NCBI RefSeq assembly: GCF_021729845.1
Contig: NZ_CP063398.1
Span: 310,001-374,000, forward strand
Direction of reading: 5' to 3'
DNA: 64,000 nt
DNA from: Rhizobium sp. SL42
GTDB taxonomy: Bacteria; Pseudomonadota; Alphaproteobacteria; Rhizobiales; Rhizobiaceae
Shown here: positions 44,617 to 53,361 of the stretch, piece after piece
Layout of the letters: each line of letters opens with the position of its first letter
How positions within the stretch are numbered: the stretch's first letter is position 1
Program-made: the position numbers and the translations under genes
Notes under the pieces: model-generated
Told to the model about the DNA's origin: nothing
Databases searched by the model: none
The model's input: only the letters and a program-made list of their open reading frames with translations

Positions 44617-45444
44617 ATGACCATGCTGAACAACGACACTGTCGCAACAATTCGGGACAAGGCACTCTGGATGCGCCGCAGGGCGTTTCGGATGGTGTTC
44701 GATGCCCAGCTGGGCCATCCCGGCGGCGACTTTTCAGCCATCGACATCATCGCCACGCTCTATTTCGGCGTGTTGCGTTACGATGCGAAAAAGCCGGAAT
44801 TGGCAGAACGCGACCGTTTCATCATGTCAAAAGGACATGCAACCGGCGCCCTATATACGGCCCTCTGCGCGGCCGGTTACTACCCGGAAGACTGGCTGTC
44901 GACATATATGCAGCCGTCGTCCCGGTTGAATGGCCATCCGAACCGCAATTACCTTCCCGGCGTCGAGACCAATACCGGCCCCCTTGGCCATGGCATGCCG
45001 GTCGCACTCGGCATTGCGATCGCCGGCCAGTTGGCGAAGAGCGAATATCGCACCTTCGTTCTCACCGGCGATGGCGAACTGCAGGAAGGCTCGAACTGGG
45101 AAGCCGCGATGAGTGCCGGCAATCGCAAACTTTCCAATCTTACGCTGATCGTCGATCGCAATCGTCTGCAGCAAGGCATGGGAACCGAAGAGACCAACGG
45201 GCTCGATCCGCTGGACGACAAGTTCCGCGCCTTTGGCTGGCACGTCGAGATCGTTGACGGTCATGACGTGCAAGCCTTGCTCAATGTGCTGGGTGCCGCA
45301 CCGGGCGCCCGGTCCAAACCGCTCTGCGTGATCGCCGATACGATCAAGGGCAAGGGTGTATCGTTCATGGAAAACAAGGCATCGTGGCATCATGGCGTGC
45401 CGAATGCCGAGCAATTCGATATCGCAATGAAGGAATTGGTATAA
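44617..45444 (+). CDS. aptA: Transketolase N-terminal subunit, apulose 4-phosphate type
   Basis: A 275-aa thiamine-diphosphate-binding half of a split transketolase. It has the diphosphate motif GDGELQEGSNWEAAMSAGNRKLSNLTLIVDRN, GHPGGDFSAID, SKGHATGALY and TGPLGHGMPVALG. Split enzymes of this type act in dedicated sugar routes. With ApsI and a FGGY kinase the reaction should be apulose 4-phosphate + glyceraldehyde 3-phosphate to DHAP + xylulose 5-phosphate. GAAAGG precedes the ATG; a second ATG two codons on is possible. The stop overlaps aptB (TAATG). Confidence 0.8.
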   Translation: MTMLNNDTVATIRDKALWMRRRAFRMVFDAQLGHPGGDFSAIDIIATLYFGVLRYDAKKPELAERDRFIMSKGHATGALYTALCAAGYYPEDWLSTYMQPSSRLNGHPNRNYLPGVETNTGPLGHGMPVALGIAIAGQLAKSEYRTFVLTGDGELQEGSNWEAAMSAGNRKLSNLTLIVDRNRLQQGMGTEETNGLDPLDDKFRAFGWHVEIVDGHDVQALLNVLGAAPGARSKPLCVIADTIKGKGVSFMENKASWHHGVPNAEQFDIAMKELV

Positions 45445-46406
45445 TGGCTGCCCCCGCTGCAAAACAGGACGGTTATTTCGACTGCCGCGACGCCTGGGCG
45501 CAAACACTCGAGGCCTTGGCTGAGGCGGATCCCCGAATTGTCGCCGTGGTCAACGATTCCGTCGGCTCATCGAAGCTCGGCGGTTTCCAGAAAAGGTTTC
45601 CCGAACGGCTGATCAATGTCGGCATCGCGGAACAGAACATGGTGGGCGTCAGCGCGGGGCTGGCCAATGGCGGCCGTATCCCCTTCGTCTCGGCCGCATC
45701 CTGCTTTCTGACCGGCCGGGCGCTGGAGCAGATCAAGGCCGACATCGCCTATGCCAATTTCAACGTCAAGCTGGTTGGGCAATCCTCCGGCGTTGCCTAT
45801 GGCGAACTTGGACCAACGCACCATTCGATCGAGGATTTCGCCTGGCTTCGCCCGCTCGGCGCAATCACCGTGGTGGTTCCCTCCGATCCATGGGAGACTG
45901 CAGAGGTGGTGAAATGGGCGGCCAGCCACGAAGGCCCTGTTTACCTGCGTTTGAGCCGCATGCCGGTGCCAAACCTCGATATTGCCGATCGCAAATTCCA
46001 GCCCAGACGGGCCGAACTCGTCCATCAGGGACGCGATGTGACGCTGATTGCCTGCGGCACCATGGTTCATCTGGCTGCCAAGGCGGCTTTGGCCCTTACG
46101 GCCGACGGCATTTCGGCACGTGTGCTTAACATGGCCACCATCAACCCGCTCGACGAGGCAGCCGTGGCGGCGGCGGCCAGCGAAACGGGGGCGATCGTCA
46201 CCATCGAGGAGGCCAACATTCACGGCGGCCTCGGTGGTGCGGTCGCTGAATTTACCGCCGGCAACCTGCCAGTTCCGGTCGAGCGTATGGGCTTTCCCGG
46301 TTTCGTGCCGACGGGCTCGGTCGAGTGGCTTTTCGAGCATTTCGGCCTCACGGTTCCCGGCATCATCAAAGCGGCCAACACGGCAATCGGTCGCAAACGC
46401 CCATGA
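45444..46406 (+). CDS. aptB: Transketolase C-terminal subunit, apulose 4-phosphate type
   Basis: A 320-aa partner subunit with the pyrimidine-binding and C-terminal transketolase domains. It has NVGIAEQNMVGVSAGLANGG (catalytic Glu for the cofactor), GVAYGELGPTHHSIEDFAWLR and VYLRLSR. The start overlaps the aptA stop and the stop overlaps the kinase start, so the three are translationally coupled. The alternative of a general pentose-phosphate enzyme is unlikely for a split, catabolic-operon pair. Confidence 0.82.
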   Translation: MAAPAAKQDGYFDCRDAWAQTLEALAEADPRIVAVVNDSVGSSKLGGFQKRFPERLINVGIAEQNMVGVSAGLANGGRIPFVSAASCFLTGRALEQIKADIAYANFNVKLVGQSSGVAYGELGPTHHSIEDFAWLRPLGAITVVVPSDPWETAEVVKWAASHEGPVYLRLSRMPVPNLDIADRKFQPRRAELVHQGRDVTLIACGTMVHLAAKAALALTADGISARVLNMATINPLDEAAVAAAASETGAIVTIEEANIHGGLGGAVAEFTAGNLPVPVERMGFPGFVPTGSVEWLFEHFGLTVPGIIKAANTAIGRKRP

Positions 46407-47875
46407 GCACAGGTCATGTCATCGCTATCGACCAGGGCACGACCAATACCAAAGCCATGCTTGTCGATGCTTCAGGCACCGTGCTCGCCAAAGCATACGC
46501 GCCGTTGAAATCCCACTACCCGCGCCCCAGCTGGGCCGAGCAGTCGGCCGACGACATCTGGGTTAGCGTCCAGACGGTGATTGCCGAAATCCGCAGTGCC
46601 GTATCGATTGATATTGATGGCATCGGGATCGCGAACCAGCGTGAAACGCTGGTCGTCTGGGATTCGACAACAGGGCAGCCGATTGCGCCGGCAATACTTT
46701 GGCAATGCCGACGTACGGCAGCCGCCTGCGCGCAACTGATGAGGGATGGCGCAAACCCGGCCGTTACCAAGTCGACCGGCCTTTCCATCAACGCACTTTT
46801 TCCTGCGTCCAAACTTGCTTGGGTCATGGAGAATATCGCGGGAGCAAAATCCCTGGCCGCCGGCGGACAATTGCGAGCCGGGACCGTGGATTCGTGGCTG
46901 CTCTATAGACTGACCGGCGGTCAGACCTTCGCCACCGATCACTCCAATGCGTCGCGGACCCAGTTGTTCAACACCGCCAGCCTCACCTGGGATGACGCTC
47001 TCTGCGACCTGTTTGGCGTTCCAGTCTCGGCTTTGCCTGCGCCAAGACCGTCGGATAGCCTGTTTGGCTACACGGCAGACGGCACAACCTCACTTGGCGC
47101 GGGCATTCCGATCGTTGCCATGATGGGCGACAGCCATGCCGCGCTCTATGGCCATGATGTGCGGAAACCGGGCTTGGTCAAGGCGACCTATGGCACAGGT
47201 TCCTCACTGATGACGTTGACATCCAAACGCATCATGTCTGGCCACGGCCTATCAAGCACGATCGCCTGGAGCGACCGCAACGGAACGGCCTATGCACTGG
47301 AAGGCAACATCACTGTGTCGGCCCAGGCAGCCGCATTTGTCGCAAAAATGCTTGGGCTCGCCGACGCGCAGGCCCTGTCCGCACTCGCGCAAACAGTTGA
47401 AGATTCAGCCGGGGTCACCTTCATTCCCGCATTGGCTGGCCTTGGCGCTCCGCACTGGAACGATAGTGCCACCGGCACGATTTCCGGCATGACACTGGCT
47501 ACGCAACCCGCACATCTGGCCCACGCCACGTTCGAGGCAATTACACTTCAGATTGCCGACGTGTTCTTCGCCATGGAAAAGGATATGGGGTCGCCCCTGA
47601 CGGGATTGCTGGCCGACGGTGGCGCATCCGCGAACAGCTTCCTGATGCAACTGCAATCTGACATCCTCGACCGGCCAGTGTCGCGCGGCCACCAGGCGGA
47701 GGTCGGCGCCATCGGCGTGGCCAGGATGGCGCTGCAGTCACTTGGCAACGCGGCGAATGCGGCCGGACCCGCCGAGACACAGCGTTTCATGCCAGGACGG
47801 CTGGAAAGCTGCACACGCGACGACATCAAGCGGCGGTGGACAGAGGCGATCGCTCGCGCAACTGCGCAGGCCTAG
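46403..47875 (+). CDS. aplK: FGGY-family sugar kinase, probably apulose kinase
   Basis: A 490-aa FGGY kinase. It has IAIDQGTTNTKAMLVDASG, ADDIWVSVQTVI, GIGIANQRET with LWQCRR, ATYGTGSSLM and LLADGGASANSFLMQLQSDILDRPV. It resembles glycerol and xylulose kinases. The order isomerase-transketolase-kinase points to D-apulose 4-phosphate as product. The ATG overlaps the aptB stop (ATGA); a longer frame from 46325 lies inside aptB. No clear terminator follows before the FMN riboswitch. Confidence 0.78.
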   Translation: MSTGHVIAIDQGTTNTKAMLVDASGTVLAKAYAPLKSHYPRPSWAEQSADDIWVSVQTVIAEIRSAVSIDIDGIGIANQRETLVVWDSTTGQPIAPAILWQCRRTAAACAQLMRDGANPAVTKSTGLSINALFPASKLAWVMENIAGAKSLAAGGQLRAGTVDSWLLYRLTGGQTFATDHSNASRTQLFNTASLTWDDALCDLFGVPVSALPAPRPSDSLFGYTADGTTSLGAGIPIVAMMGDSHAALYGHDVRKPGLVKATYGTGSSLMTLTSKRIMSGHGLSSTIAWSDRNGTAYALEGNITVSAQAAAFVAKMLGLADAQALSALAQTVEDSAGVTFIPALAGLGAPHWNDSATGTISGMTLATQPAHLAHATFEAITLQIADVFFAMEKDMGSPLTGLLADGGASANSFLMQLQSDILDRPVSRGHQAEVGAIGVARMALQSLGNAANAAGPAETQRFMPGRLESCTRDDIKRRWTEAIARATAQA

Positions 47876-48010
47876 AACGCCGTCTGCGATCGAAAGTGCA
47901 AGAAAAACGGGTGAACATGCAACAGTGTGTTCGTTGCTGCGGCGCAAATTAGCACATCTACGGCGCCCCGTGCTCTTGCAATTCGAAAGCGCTTGCCCCA
48001 CTCTTTTACT

Positions 48011-48152
48011 GTTCTCAGGGCGGGGTGTAATTCCCCACCGGCGGTATCGGGAGAAATCCCGGAGCCCGCAAGCGCTTCCGACAACCTCGGAAGGTCAGCA
48101 GATCCGGTGCGATGCCGGGGCCGACGGTATAGTCCGGATGGAAGAGAGCAAG
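48011..48152 (+). promoter_or_regulatory. FMN riboswitch (RFN element)
   Basis: The conserved RFN blocks occur in order: AGGGCGGGGTG, ATTCCCCACCGGCGGTA, GAGCCCGCAAGCGCT, GGTCAGCAGATCCGGTG, GCCGGGGCCGACGGTATAGT and CCGGATGGAAGAGAG. The P1 helix pairs TCTC near 48013 with GAGAG near 48145. It binds FMN and should lower expression of ribB, whose ATG lies 132 nt downstream. The element starts about 135 nt after aplK. Confidence 0.96.
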
Positions 48153-48162
48153 GCAACGGCCG

Positions 48163-48262
48163 CCCGTCCGCGAGGACGGTTGAGCTGTGTTTGTTCGCCC
48201 AAGGGAAGTTTCGTCGGCATGTGAAGACATGTCCGGCACAACAGACAGCCGGATCTCCGGCT
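48163..48262 (+). promoter_or_regulatory. Expression platform of the FMN riboswitch
   Basis: Downstream of the aptamer are two hairpins. CCGTCC/GGACGG (48164-48179) has a GCGA loop and is followed by a T/G-rich TTGAGCTGTGTTTGTTC. AGCCGGA/TCCGGCT (48247-48262) has a 2-nt loop, ending 21 nt before the ribB ATG. The first could act as a weak terminator and the second could affect access to the ribosome-binding region. Which one responds to FMN cannot be decided by eye. Confidence 0.5.
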
Positions 48263-48283
48263 CAACCCTTGAAAGACCGATGA

Positions 48284-48928
48284 ATGACTATCTCTAAAAT
48301 TGAAGATGCAATTGCAGCCATTACCCGCGGGGAAATGGTGATTGTCGTGGACGACCAGGATCGCGAGAATGAAGGTGACATCGTTTTTGCGTCCGAAGAC
48401 GCAACAGCTGAAAAAATCGCCTTCATGATGAACAAGGCACGCGGCCTGATTTGTGTTTCCATGCAGGGCGAGCGGTTGGACGCGCTGGAAATCCCATTGA
48501 TGGTGCCCCACAACACAGAATCGCTGAAGACCGCCTTTACCGTCTCGGTCGACCATTTGCCGACGACATCGACCGGGATTTCGGCAGCCGACCGGGCTGC
48601 GACGATCAAGGCGCTGATCGATCCCGCTGCAAAGCCCGAGGAATTTGCACGCCCCGGCCACATTTTCCCGCTCCGCGCCAATCCGAAAGGTGTGCTTGGA
48701 CGACCTGGCCACACCGAAGCGGCGATCGATCTCTGCCGTCTGGCAGGCAAGGCAGAATCGGGCGTAATTTGCGAAATCGCCAAGGATGATGGCACCATGG
48801 CAAGGCTACCGGATCTCGAAATATTTGCCGAGCAGCACAACCTGCATCTCGTCACAATCGAGGATCTGATCGCTTACCTGAAGGCGTCCGGCTCTAGCGC
48901 CTCAAGCCTGCTTGAGGTGGCAGCATAA
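48284..48928 (+). CDS. ribB: 3,4-Dihydroxy-2-butanone 4-phosphate synthase
   Basis: A 214-aa enzyme that forms the four-carbon unit of riboflavin from ribulose 5-phosphate. Metal and substrate motifs are clear: DDQDRENEGDIVFA, FAMTVSVD-like AFTVSVD, RPGHIFPLRA and RPGHTEAAIDL with the conserved E. It is monofunctional (no GTP cyclohydrolase II part). The ATG at 48284 has a weak GAAAG ribosome-binding site, as often seen for riboswitch-controlled genes. It is not clustered with other rib genes, so it may be an extra copy on this replicon. Confidence 0.95.
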   Translation: MTISKIEDAIAAITRGEMVIVVDDQDRENEGDIVFASEDATAEKIAFMMNKARGLICVSMQGERLDALEIPLMVPHNTESLKTAFTVSVDHLPTTSTGISAADRAATIKALIDPAAKPEEFARPGHIFPLRANPKGVLGRPGHTEAAIDLCRLAGKAESGVICEIAKDDGTMARLPDLEIFAEQHNLHLVTIEDLIAYLKASGSSASSLLEVAA

Positions 48929-49045
48929 CATCCGACTGCTGCATTCCCCCAGGCATGGGAAACATCGGGTCGAACCGAGTTTCATCAGGTCTGGGCGGGA
49001 TGGCAGCAGCAGTTCACCCATGTGACCCGCTACGGACAGGCGGCA

Positions 49046-50149
49046 CTACAGCACGCCCCAGGCACGAAACCGTCCTCGGCCCGTCAGCTCACGCAGGCTG
49101 AGGGCGGCGGCGATCTTCAGCGCACCCTGCGGCGTGACGTCCAGTTCTTCGGCAATCATGCCGGCCGACACCATGGGTCGGGCGAGCACGAGATCGATCA
49201 GTTGCGGCAGCTTCGAAGAGGTTCTCCGGCCGGCGAGCCGATGTTGCATCTGTTGGCGGGCGAGGAGCAGCCGGTCATGTTCCTTCAGCCCAGATTCAGC
49301 AGCCACCTTGAAGGCATCGACAAATGCCAGCAACCGGGTATCGCGATCACGGCTCGAACGCCGTTCCCGTTGCACCTGCTTCAAGCCAAGATTGACTGCG
49401 ACCAGATGCGACATGCAGGTACCGGTCTCGCGCAACAGCGCGCCCGCCAACATCCGGCCGAGCCAGGGCGCATGCTGCAAAACCTGCAACTGGCCCCACG
49501 CATCGAGCAACAGAGCGGCACGCAATACTGGTGGCAAATCCTCTGTTTCCGTCAAGACGCACCGCCATTCGTCCAAGCGGCCGTCCTCATCCCAATCCGG
49601 CTCGTAGACGAACGCATTGCGATCGCGTCCGGTCACGCGCATCGGCTCTTTCACACCGGACAACAATGCGTCACTTCGGGCAAGAACAGCATCCATTTCA
49701 GCAAGTTGCTTCGTCAGCGCATCGTCTTCGTCTTCATCGTCATGATCCTCGTCCAATCCATCATGCGACCCGGCGGTGGTTGCCATGCCAGCCACCGCAG
49801 GGGTGTCAGCCATGCGCCCCCGAAGCACGCCATCATTGCCGAGTGCCCATGCGGGTTCATTGGCGAGAATCCGGCGGCGGGTTCGCAACACATCATGGGC
49901 AATGGTCAATTCATGTGTCGGCGCACGTACACCCATGCCGGCATCGTGCAAAACCAGATCTTCGAGATGGACCAGTTCGCCATCGACCCATAGCGATGCC
50001 ACGGCATCGCCGAAATGCGATCGTGCAATCCAACCATCGCGCAAGGCGGAACGGGCGATGCGCTCGTCAAGACGGGTCAATGCCGCAGTTGCGGAACAGA
50101 CAGGTGCAAACAGGGTCGCAATCGGCAGCTTGGCAAGATCGTATCGCAT
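49046..50149 (-). CDS. DUF1612 and helix-turn-helix protein typical of rhizobial plasmids
   Basis: A 367-aa protein. The N-terminal part (DLAKLPIATLFAPVCSATAALTRLDERIARS, then DAVASLWVDGELVHLEDLVLHDAGMGVRAPTHELTIAHDVLRTRR) matches what I recall as the DUF1612 family. A strongly acidic linker (DGLDEDHDDEDEDD) follows. The C-terminus has a winged-helix-like segment (RPMVSAGMIAEELDVTPQGALKIAAALSLRELTGRGRFRAWGV). The DUF is common on rhizobial replicons and has no known function; some members carry Fic-like sequence features in the middle. The ATG at 50149 is chosen over a TTG at 50176; neither has a good ribosome-binding site. Confidence 0.75.
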   Translation of the reverse strand: MRYDLAKLPIATLFAPVCSATAALTRLDERIARSALRDGWIARSHFGDAVASLWVDGELVHLEDLVLHDAGMGVRAPTHELTIAHDVLRTRRRILANEPAWALGNDGVLRGRMADTPAVAGMATTAGSHDGLDEDHDDEDEDDALTKQLAEMDAVLARSDALLSGVKEPMRVTGRDRNAFVYEPDWDEDGRLDEWRCVLTETEDLPPVLRAALLLDAWGQLQVLQHAPWLGRMLAGALLRETGTCMSHLVAVNLGLKQVQRERRSSRDRDTRLLAFVDAFKVAAESGLKEHDRLLLARQQMQHRLAGRRTSSKLPQLIDLVLARPMVSAGMIAEELDVTPQGALKIAAALSLRELTGRGRFRAWGVL

Positions 50150-50298
50150 GGAGCCGATCGTAGGTGACTCGCGCAACGAAAGCGAGATGGCGGTTTCGTT
50201 TCATTCCTGCCGTCTTAGACCATGATAGCCTGGCGGCCTTGCCGACAAACAGACGCAAGGTTCGTGATCAGCCGATCCGACATGAATAATCGCGACAC

Positions 50299-51558
50299 TC
50301 ACTGGATGAGGAACGCTCTGAAGTCATTGACATTGGTGCCTGTCGGACCAGGTATGAACAGATCGCCGATCAGGTCGAAGGCAGACCATGCGTCATGATC
50401 TGCAAGATAACTGCGGGCATCGGCACCTGCAGCCCTGATCCTGTCTGCGGTCGTACCGTCGCAAAAGGCACCAGCGTTGTTTTCCGAACCATCGATTCCG
50501 TCCGTATCTGCGGCCAGACCGGTCACCTTTGCCAGCCCCTGCAGATCCATGGCCGCGGACAGGAGGCACTCGGAATTGCGTCCACCCTTGCCATGCTTTC
50601 CATGGCCAATGGTCACCGTGGTCTCGCCACCTGACAGGAGGACGAGCGGCTTGGAAAATGAAGCGTTCTGCGCAAACTCGCGCACCAGCGCGGCATGCAT
50701 CCGTCCGATATCCTTTGCTTCTCCTTCGATGCAATCCGACAGGATCAAGGGCTGCGCACCCAGGGAACGGGCCTTTTCCGCAGCTGCGATCAAGGAAACG
50801 CGCGCGGATGCGATCACATGCACCTCATTGCCGCGAAATACCTCGTCCGAAGGGTCGGGAGCCGTCTCCCGTCCGATGGCATCGATGACAGCCTGGGGCA
50901 GATCGATGCGATAGTCGCGGATCAGCCGCAGAGCCTCTGCGGCATTGGAGGCATCGGGCACGGTTGGGCCGGATGCGACCAATGCCGGATGATCACCCGG
51001 CACATCCGAGACGATCAGACTGACGACTTTTGCCGGATAAGCGCGCACGGCCAGTCGGCCTCCCTTGATCCGGGAAAAATGCTTGCGAAGCACGTTCATT
51101 GCCGAAATCGGCGCCCCGGACGCAAGCAGCGCTTCATTCAGCCTGATTTCATCGGCGAGTTGAAATCCCTGCGGTGGCGCGGGCAGAAGTGCCGAGCCTC
51201 CACCAGAGATCAACGCAATGACAAGATCGTTCCTGGTCAGTCCCTCGACGTGATCCATGAGCGCTTGCGCAGCTTGTAGTCCTGCAGCGTCGGGCACCGG
51301 ATGCGCCGCCTGCAGGATCCTCGTCTGTCGACAGGGTTCCAGAGGACCGTGACGATCAACCACGAGGCCCTCGAACGGACCGTCCCAGGCGCGCTCGAAC
51401 GCCGCTGCCATCTTTCCGGCAGCCTTGCCTGCACCGATCACGATCGTGCGTCCCTTCGGCTTTTGCGGCAGATGCCGCACGATGGCGTCATAAGGATCAG
51501 CAGCCAAGACCGCCGCCTGGAAAAGGGAGGTGAGAAAGGACCGCCCGTCGATCGACAT
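50299..51558 (-). CDS. gckA: Glycerate 2-kinase (MOFRL family)
   Basis: A 419-aa class-II glycerate kinase that makes 2-phosphoglycerate from D-glycerate; the family is sometimes annotated TtuD/hydroxypyruvate reductase. It has VIGAGKAAGKMAAA, VIALISGGGSALLPAPP, NVLRKHFSRIKGGRLA, SDVPGDHPALVASGPT and the MOFRL region LLSGGETTVTI...GGRNSE. AAGGAGA precedes the ATG. It lies at the end of the GMC/SDR operon after a 133-nt gap, so glycerate is a likely product of that pathway. Confidence 0.88.
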   Translation of the reverse strand: MSIDGRSFLTSLFQAAVLAADPYDAIVRHLPQKPKGRTIVIGAGKAAGKMAAAFERAWDGPFEGLVVDRHGPLEPCRQTRILQAAHPVPDAAGLQAAQALMDHVEGLTRNDLVIALISGGGSALLPAPPQGFQLADEIRLNEALLASGAPISAMNVLRKHFSRIKGGRLAVRAYPAKVVSLIVSDVPGDHPALVASGPTVPDASNAAEALRLIRDYRIDLPQAVIDAIGRETAPDPSDEVFRGNEVHVIASARVSLIAAAEKARSLGAQPLILSDCIEGEAKDIGRMHAALVREFAQNASFSKPLVLLSGGETTVTIGHGKHGKGGRNSECLLSAAMDLQGLAKVTGLAADTDGIDGSENNAGAFCDGTTADRIRAAGADARSYLADHDAWSAFDLIGDLFIPGPTGTNVNDFRAFLIQ

Positions 51559-51691
51559 CTCAATCTCCTTCTATCGTTTCATCATCTGCAAACCAACCGC
51601 CAGTCCTGCCGGTTGCCGCCGCGTTTGCCCCTGCATCGGCTCAACGACACTGATCAAGGTGCAATGGCTGACCATTGTCAACGCAGTTCGA

Positions 51692-53347
51692 TCAGCGCGC
51701 ATCGGCGCGTGCCCGCGGGCGCGTGTCGTTGCGTTCATGGGAAAAGATCGTACGTGGCAAGGCAGGCAGATCGCGGATCATGTCTGACGCCTTCTCTCCG
51801 ACCATGATGGTGGGAGCATTGGTATTGCACGAAGGCACGCGCGGCATGACCGAACTGTCGCAGACGCGTAGTCCATCAAGTCCGTGCACCCTCAAATCGA
51901 GCCCGACAACCGCGTCCGCCCCCCTGCCCATCTTGCAGGTTCCGACCGGATGATGGTCCGTCTTGGCATTCGCACAGCCGTAGTCGAACAGCTCTGCCTC
52001 CGTCTGGACCTTGGGACCCGGCAGGCGCTCTGCCTCGATGAATGGTTTCAGGGCAGACTGCTGGAAGATTTCACGGGCAATGCGCAAACCCTCGAGCGAC
52101 ATGGCCCGGTCATGCGGATCGGACCAGTAGTTCGGATCTATCAGGGGCGCTGCCGAGGGATCTGCGGACGAAAGCCTGACGGTGCCGCGCGAGCGCGGAT
52201 GAAGATAGGCCGAATTCAGCGTGACGCCGGCATTCCTGAGCTTCTCAACGCCCGCCTCGATGCCTGAACCCAGCCCGAGATGAAACTGGATATCGGGTGA
52301 ACGCGCCTGTGGATCGGCATACCAGAAGCCTCCGGTCTCAAAGAGCGACGACGCGACCGGGCCGGACCTGAACAGCAGGTATTCGAGACCTGCCCAGAGG
52401 GTACGGTGCAGCTTCGCGACGCCGTCATAAGTATGGTCGCCGGTGCATTCGGCAATGACGAAAAGGTCGAGGTGATCCTGCAGGTTGCCGCCAACGCCGG
52501 CGAGATCATGTTTGACGTCGACGCCGACCGAGCGAAGATGATCGGCAGGACCGATACCCGATTGCAGCAGGAGTTTCGGCGAACCGATCGCCCCGGAGGT
52601 AACCAGGACTTCACGCTCGGCACGCACAAACTCCAACCCGCTGGACGTGGAGATCTCCACACCGACCGCACGCGTGGCCTCAAGTACGATCCGTGCAACT
52701 CTTGCGCCGGTGCGGATCGTCAGGTTCTTGCGATCCCGGATCGGTGAAAGATAGGCCAATGAGGCGGACGATCGACGACGATTGCGTTGGGTCAACTGAT
52801 AGAACCCGACGCCAGCCTGCTGGTTACCATTGAAGTCATGATTATATGGAATACCAAGTTCCTGGCCGGCCCGGATATAGGCATCGCAAATCGGAAGGGC
52901 CGAGACCGGCATGGATACGCCAAGCGGACCACCATAGGCGTGGTAGTCATCCGCAAACCGCTGATTGTCTTCGGCGCGCTTGTAGTATGGCAAAATCGAC
53001 CGGTAGTCCCAGCCTTCGCAGCCATCTTCACTTGCCCACAGATCATAGTCTGCAGCATTGCCCCGCGTATAAAGCTGGGCATTGATCGAGGACCCGCCGC
53101 CGATCACCTTTGCCTGCGTATATCTGAGCACCCGGCCTTTCATATGTTTCTGCGGAACGGTCTGCCAGCCCCAGCTGGCCACACCCTTGGTCATCTTGGC
53201 AAAGCCTGCCGGCATGTGGAACAGCGGGTTCCAATCACCTCCCCCGGCCTCCAGCAGCAGCACATTGACGTCCGGATCTTCGCTCAGCCGATTGGCGAGC
53301 ACGCAACCCGCCGGCCCGGCGCCTGTAATGATATAGTCAAAACGCAT
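51692..53347 (-). CDS. GMC-family FAD oxidoreductase (choline dehydrogenase-like)
   Basis: A 551-aa flavoprotein. It has the FAD-binding GAGPAGCVLANRLSED at the N-terminus, the GMC signature KVIGGGSSINAQLYTRG, and the C-terminal catalytic region TDHHPVGTCKMG and NTNAPTIMVGEKASDMI. No signal peptide is present. It resembles polyol or alcohol dehydrogenases of the choline dehydrogenase branch. It is 14 nt downstream of an SDR gene and one of two GMC genes in the operon, so consecutive oxidations of an imported hydroxyl compound are likely. The electron acceptor is unknown. Confidence 0.87.
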   Translation of the reverse strand: MRFDYIITGAGPAGCVLANRLSEDPDVNVLLLEAGGGDWNPLFHMPAGFAKMTKGVASWGWQTVPQKHMKGRVLRYTQAKVIGGGSSINAQLYTRGNAADYDLWASEDGCEGWDYRSILPYYKRAEDNQRFADDYHAYGGPLGVSMPVSALPICDAYIRAGQELGIPYNHDFNGNQQAGVGFYQLTQRNRRRSSASLAYLSPIRDRKNLTIRTGARVARIVLEATRAVGVEISTSSGLEFVRAEREVLVTSGAIGSPKLLLQSGIGPADHLRSVGVDVKHDLAGVGGNLQDHLDLFVIAECTGDHTYDGVAKLHRTLWAGLEYLLFRSGPVASSLFETGGFWYADPQARSPDIQFHLGLGSGIEAGVEKLRNAGVTLNSAYLHPRSRGTVRLSSADPSAAPLIDPNYWSDPHDRAMSLEGLRIAREIFQQSALKPFIEAERLPGPKVQTEAELFDYGCANAKTDHHPVGTCKMGRGADAVVGLDLRVHGLDGLRVCDSSVMPRVPSCNTNAPTIMVGEKASDMIRDLPALPRTIFSHERNDTRPRARADAR

Positions 53348-53361
53348 CTAGTTCCGTCCTT

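Noticed and set aside
46403..47875. Calling the FGGY kinase a xylulokinase or glycerol kinase
   Set aside because: No xylose isomerase or glycerol genes are adjacent. The coupled isomerase and split transketolase favour apulose kinase, though this rests on context.
48164..48179. Calling the CCGTCC/GGACGG hairpin a firm terminator
   Set aside because: The stem is only 6 bp and the following sequence is T/G-mixed rather than a T-run, so it is reported only as part of the expression platform.
51662..51677. A 6-bp hairpin CAATGG/CCATTG in the gap between the GMC and gckA genes
   Set aside because: Too short and without a T-run; expected by chance in a gap of this size.
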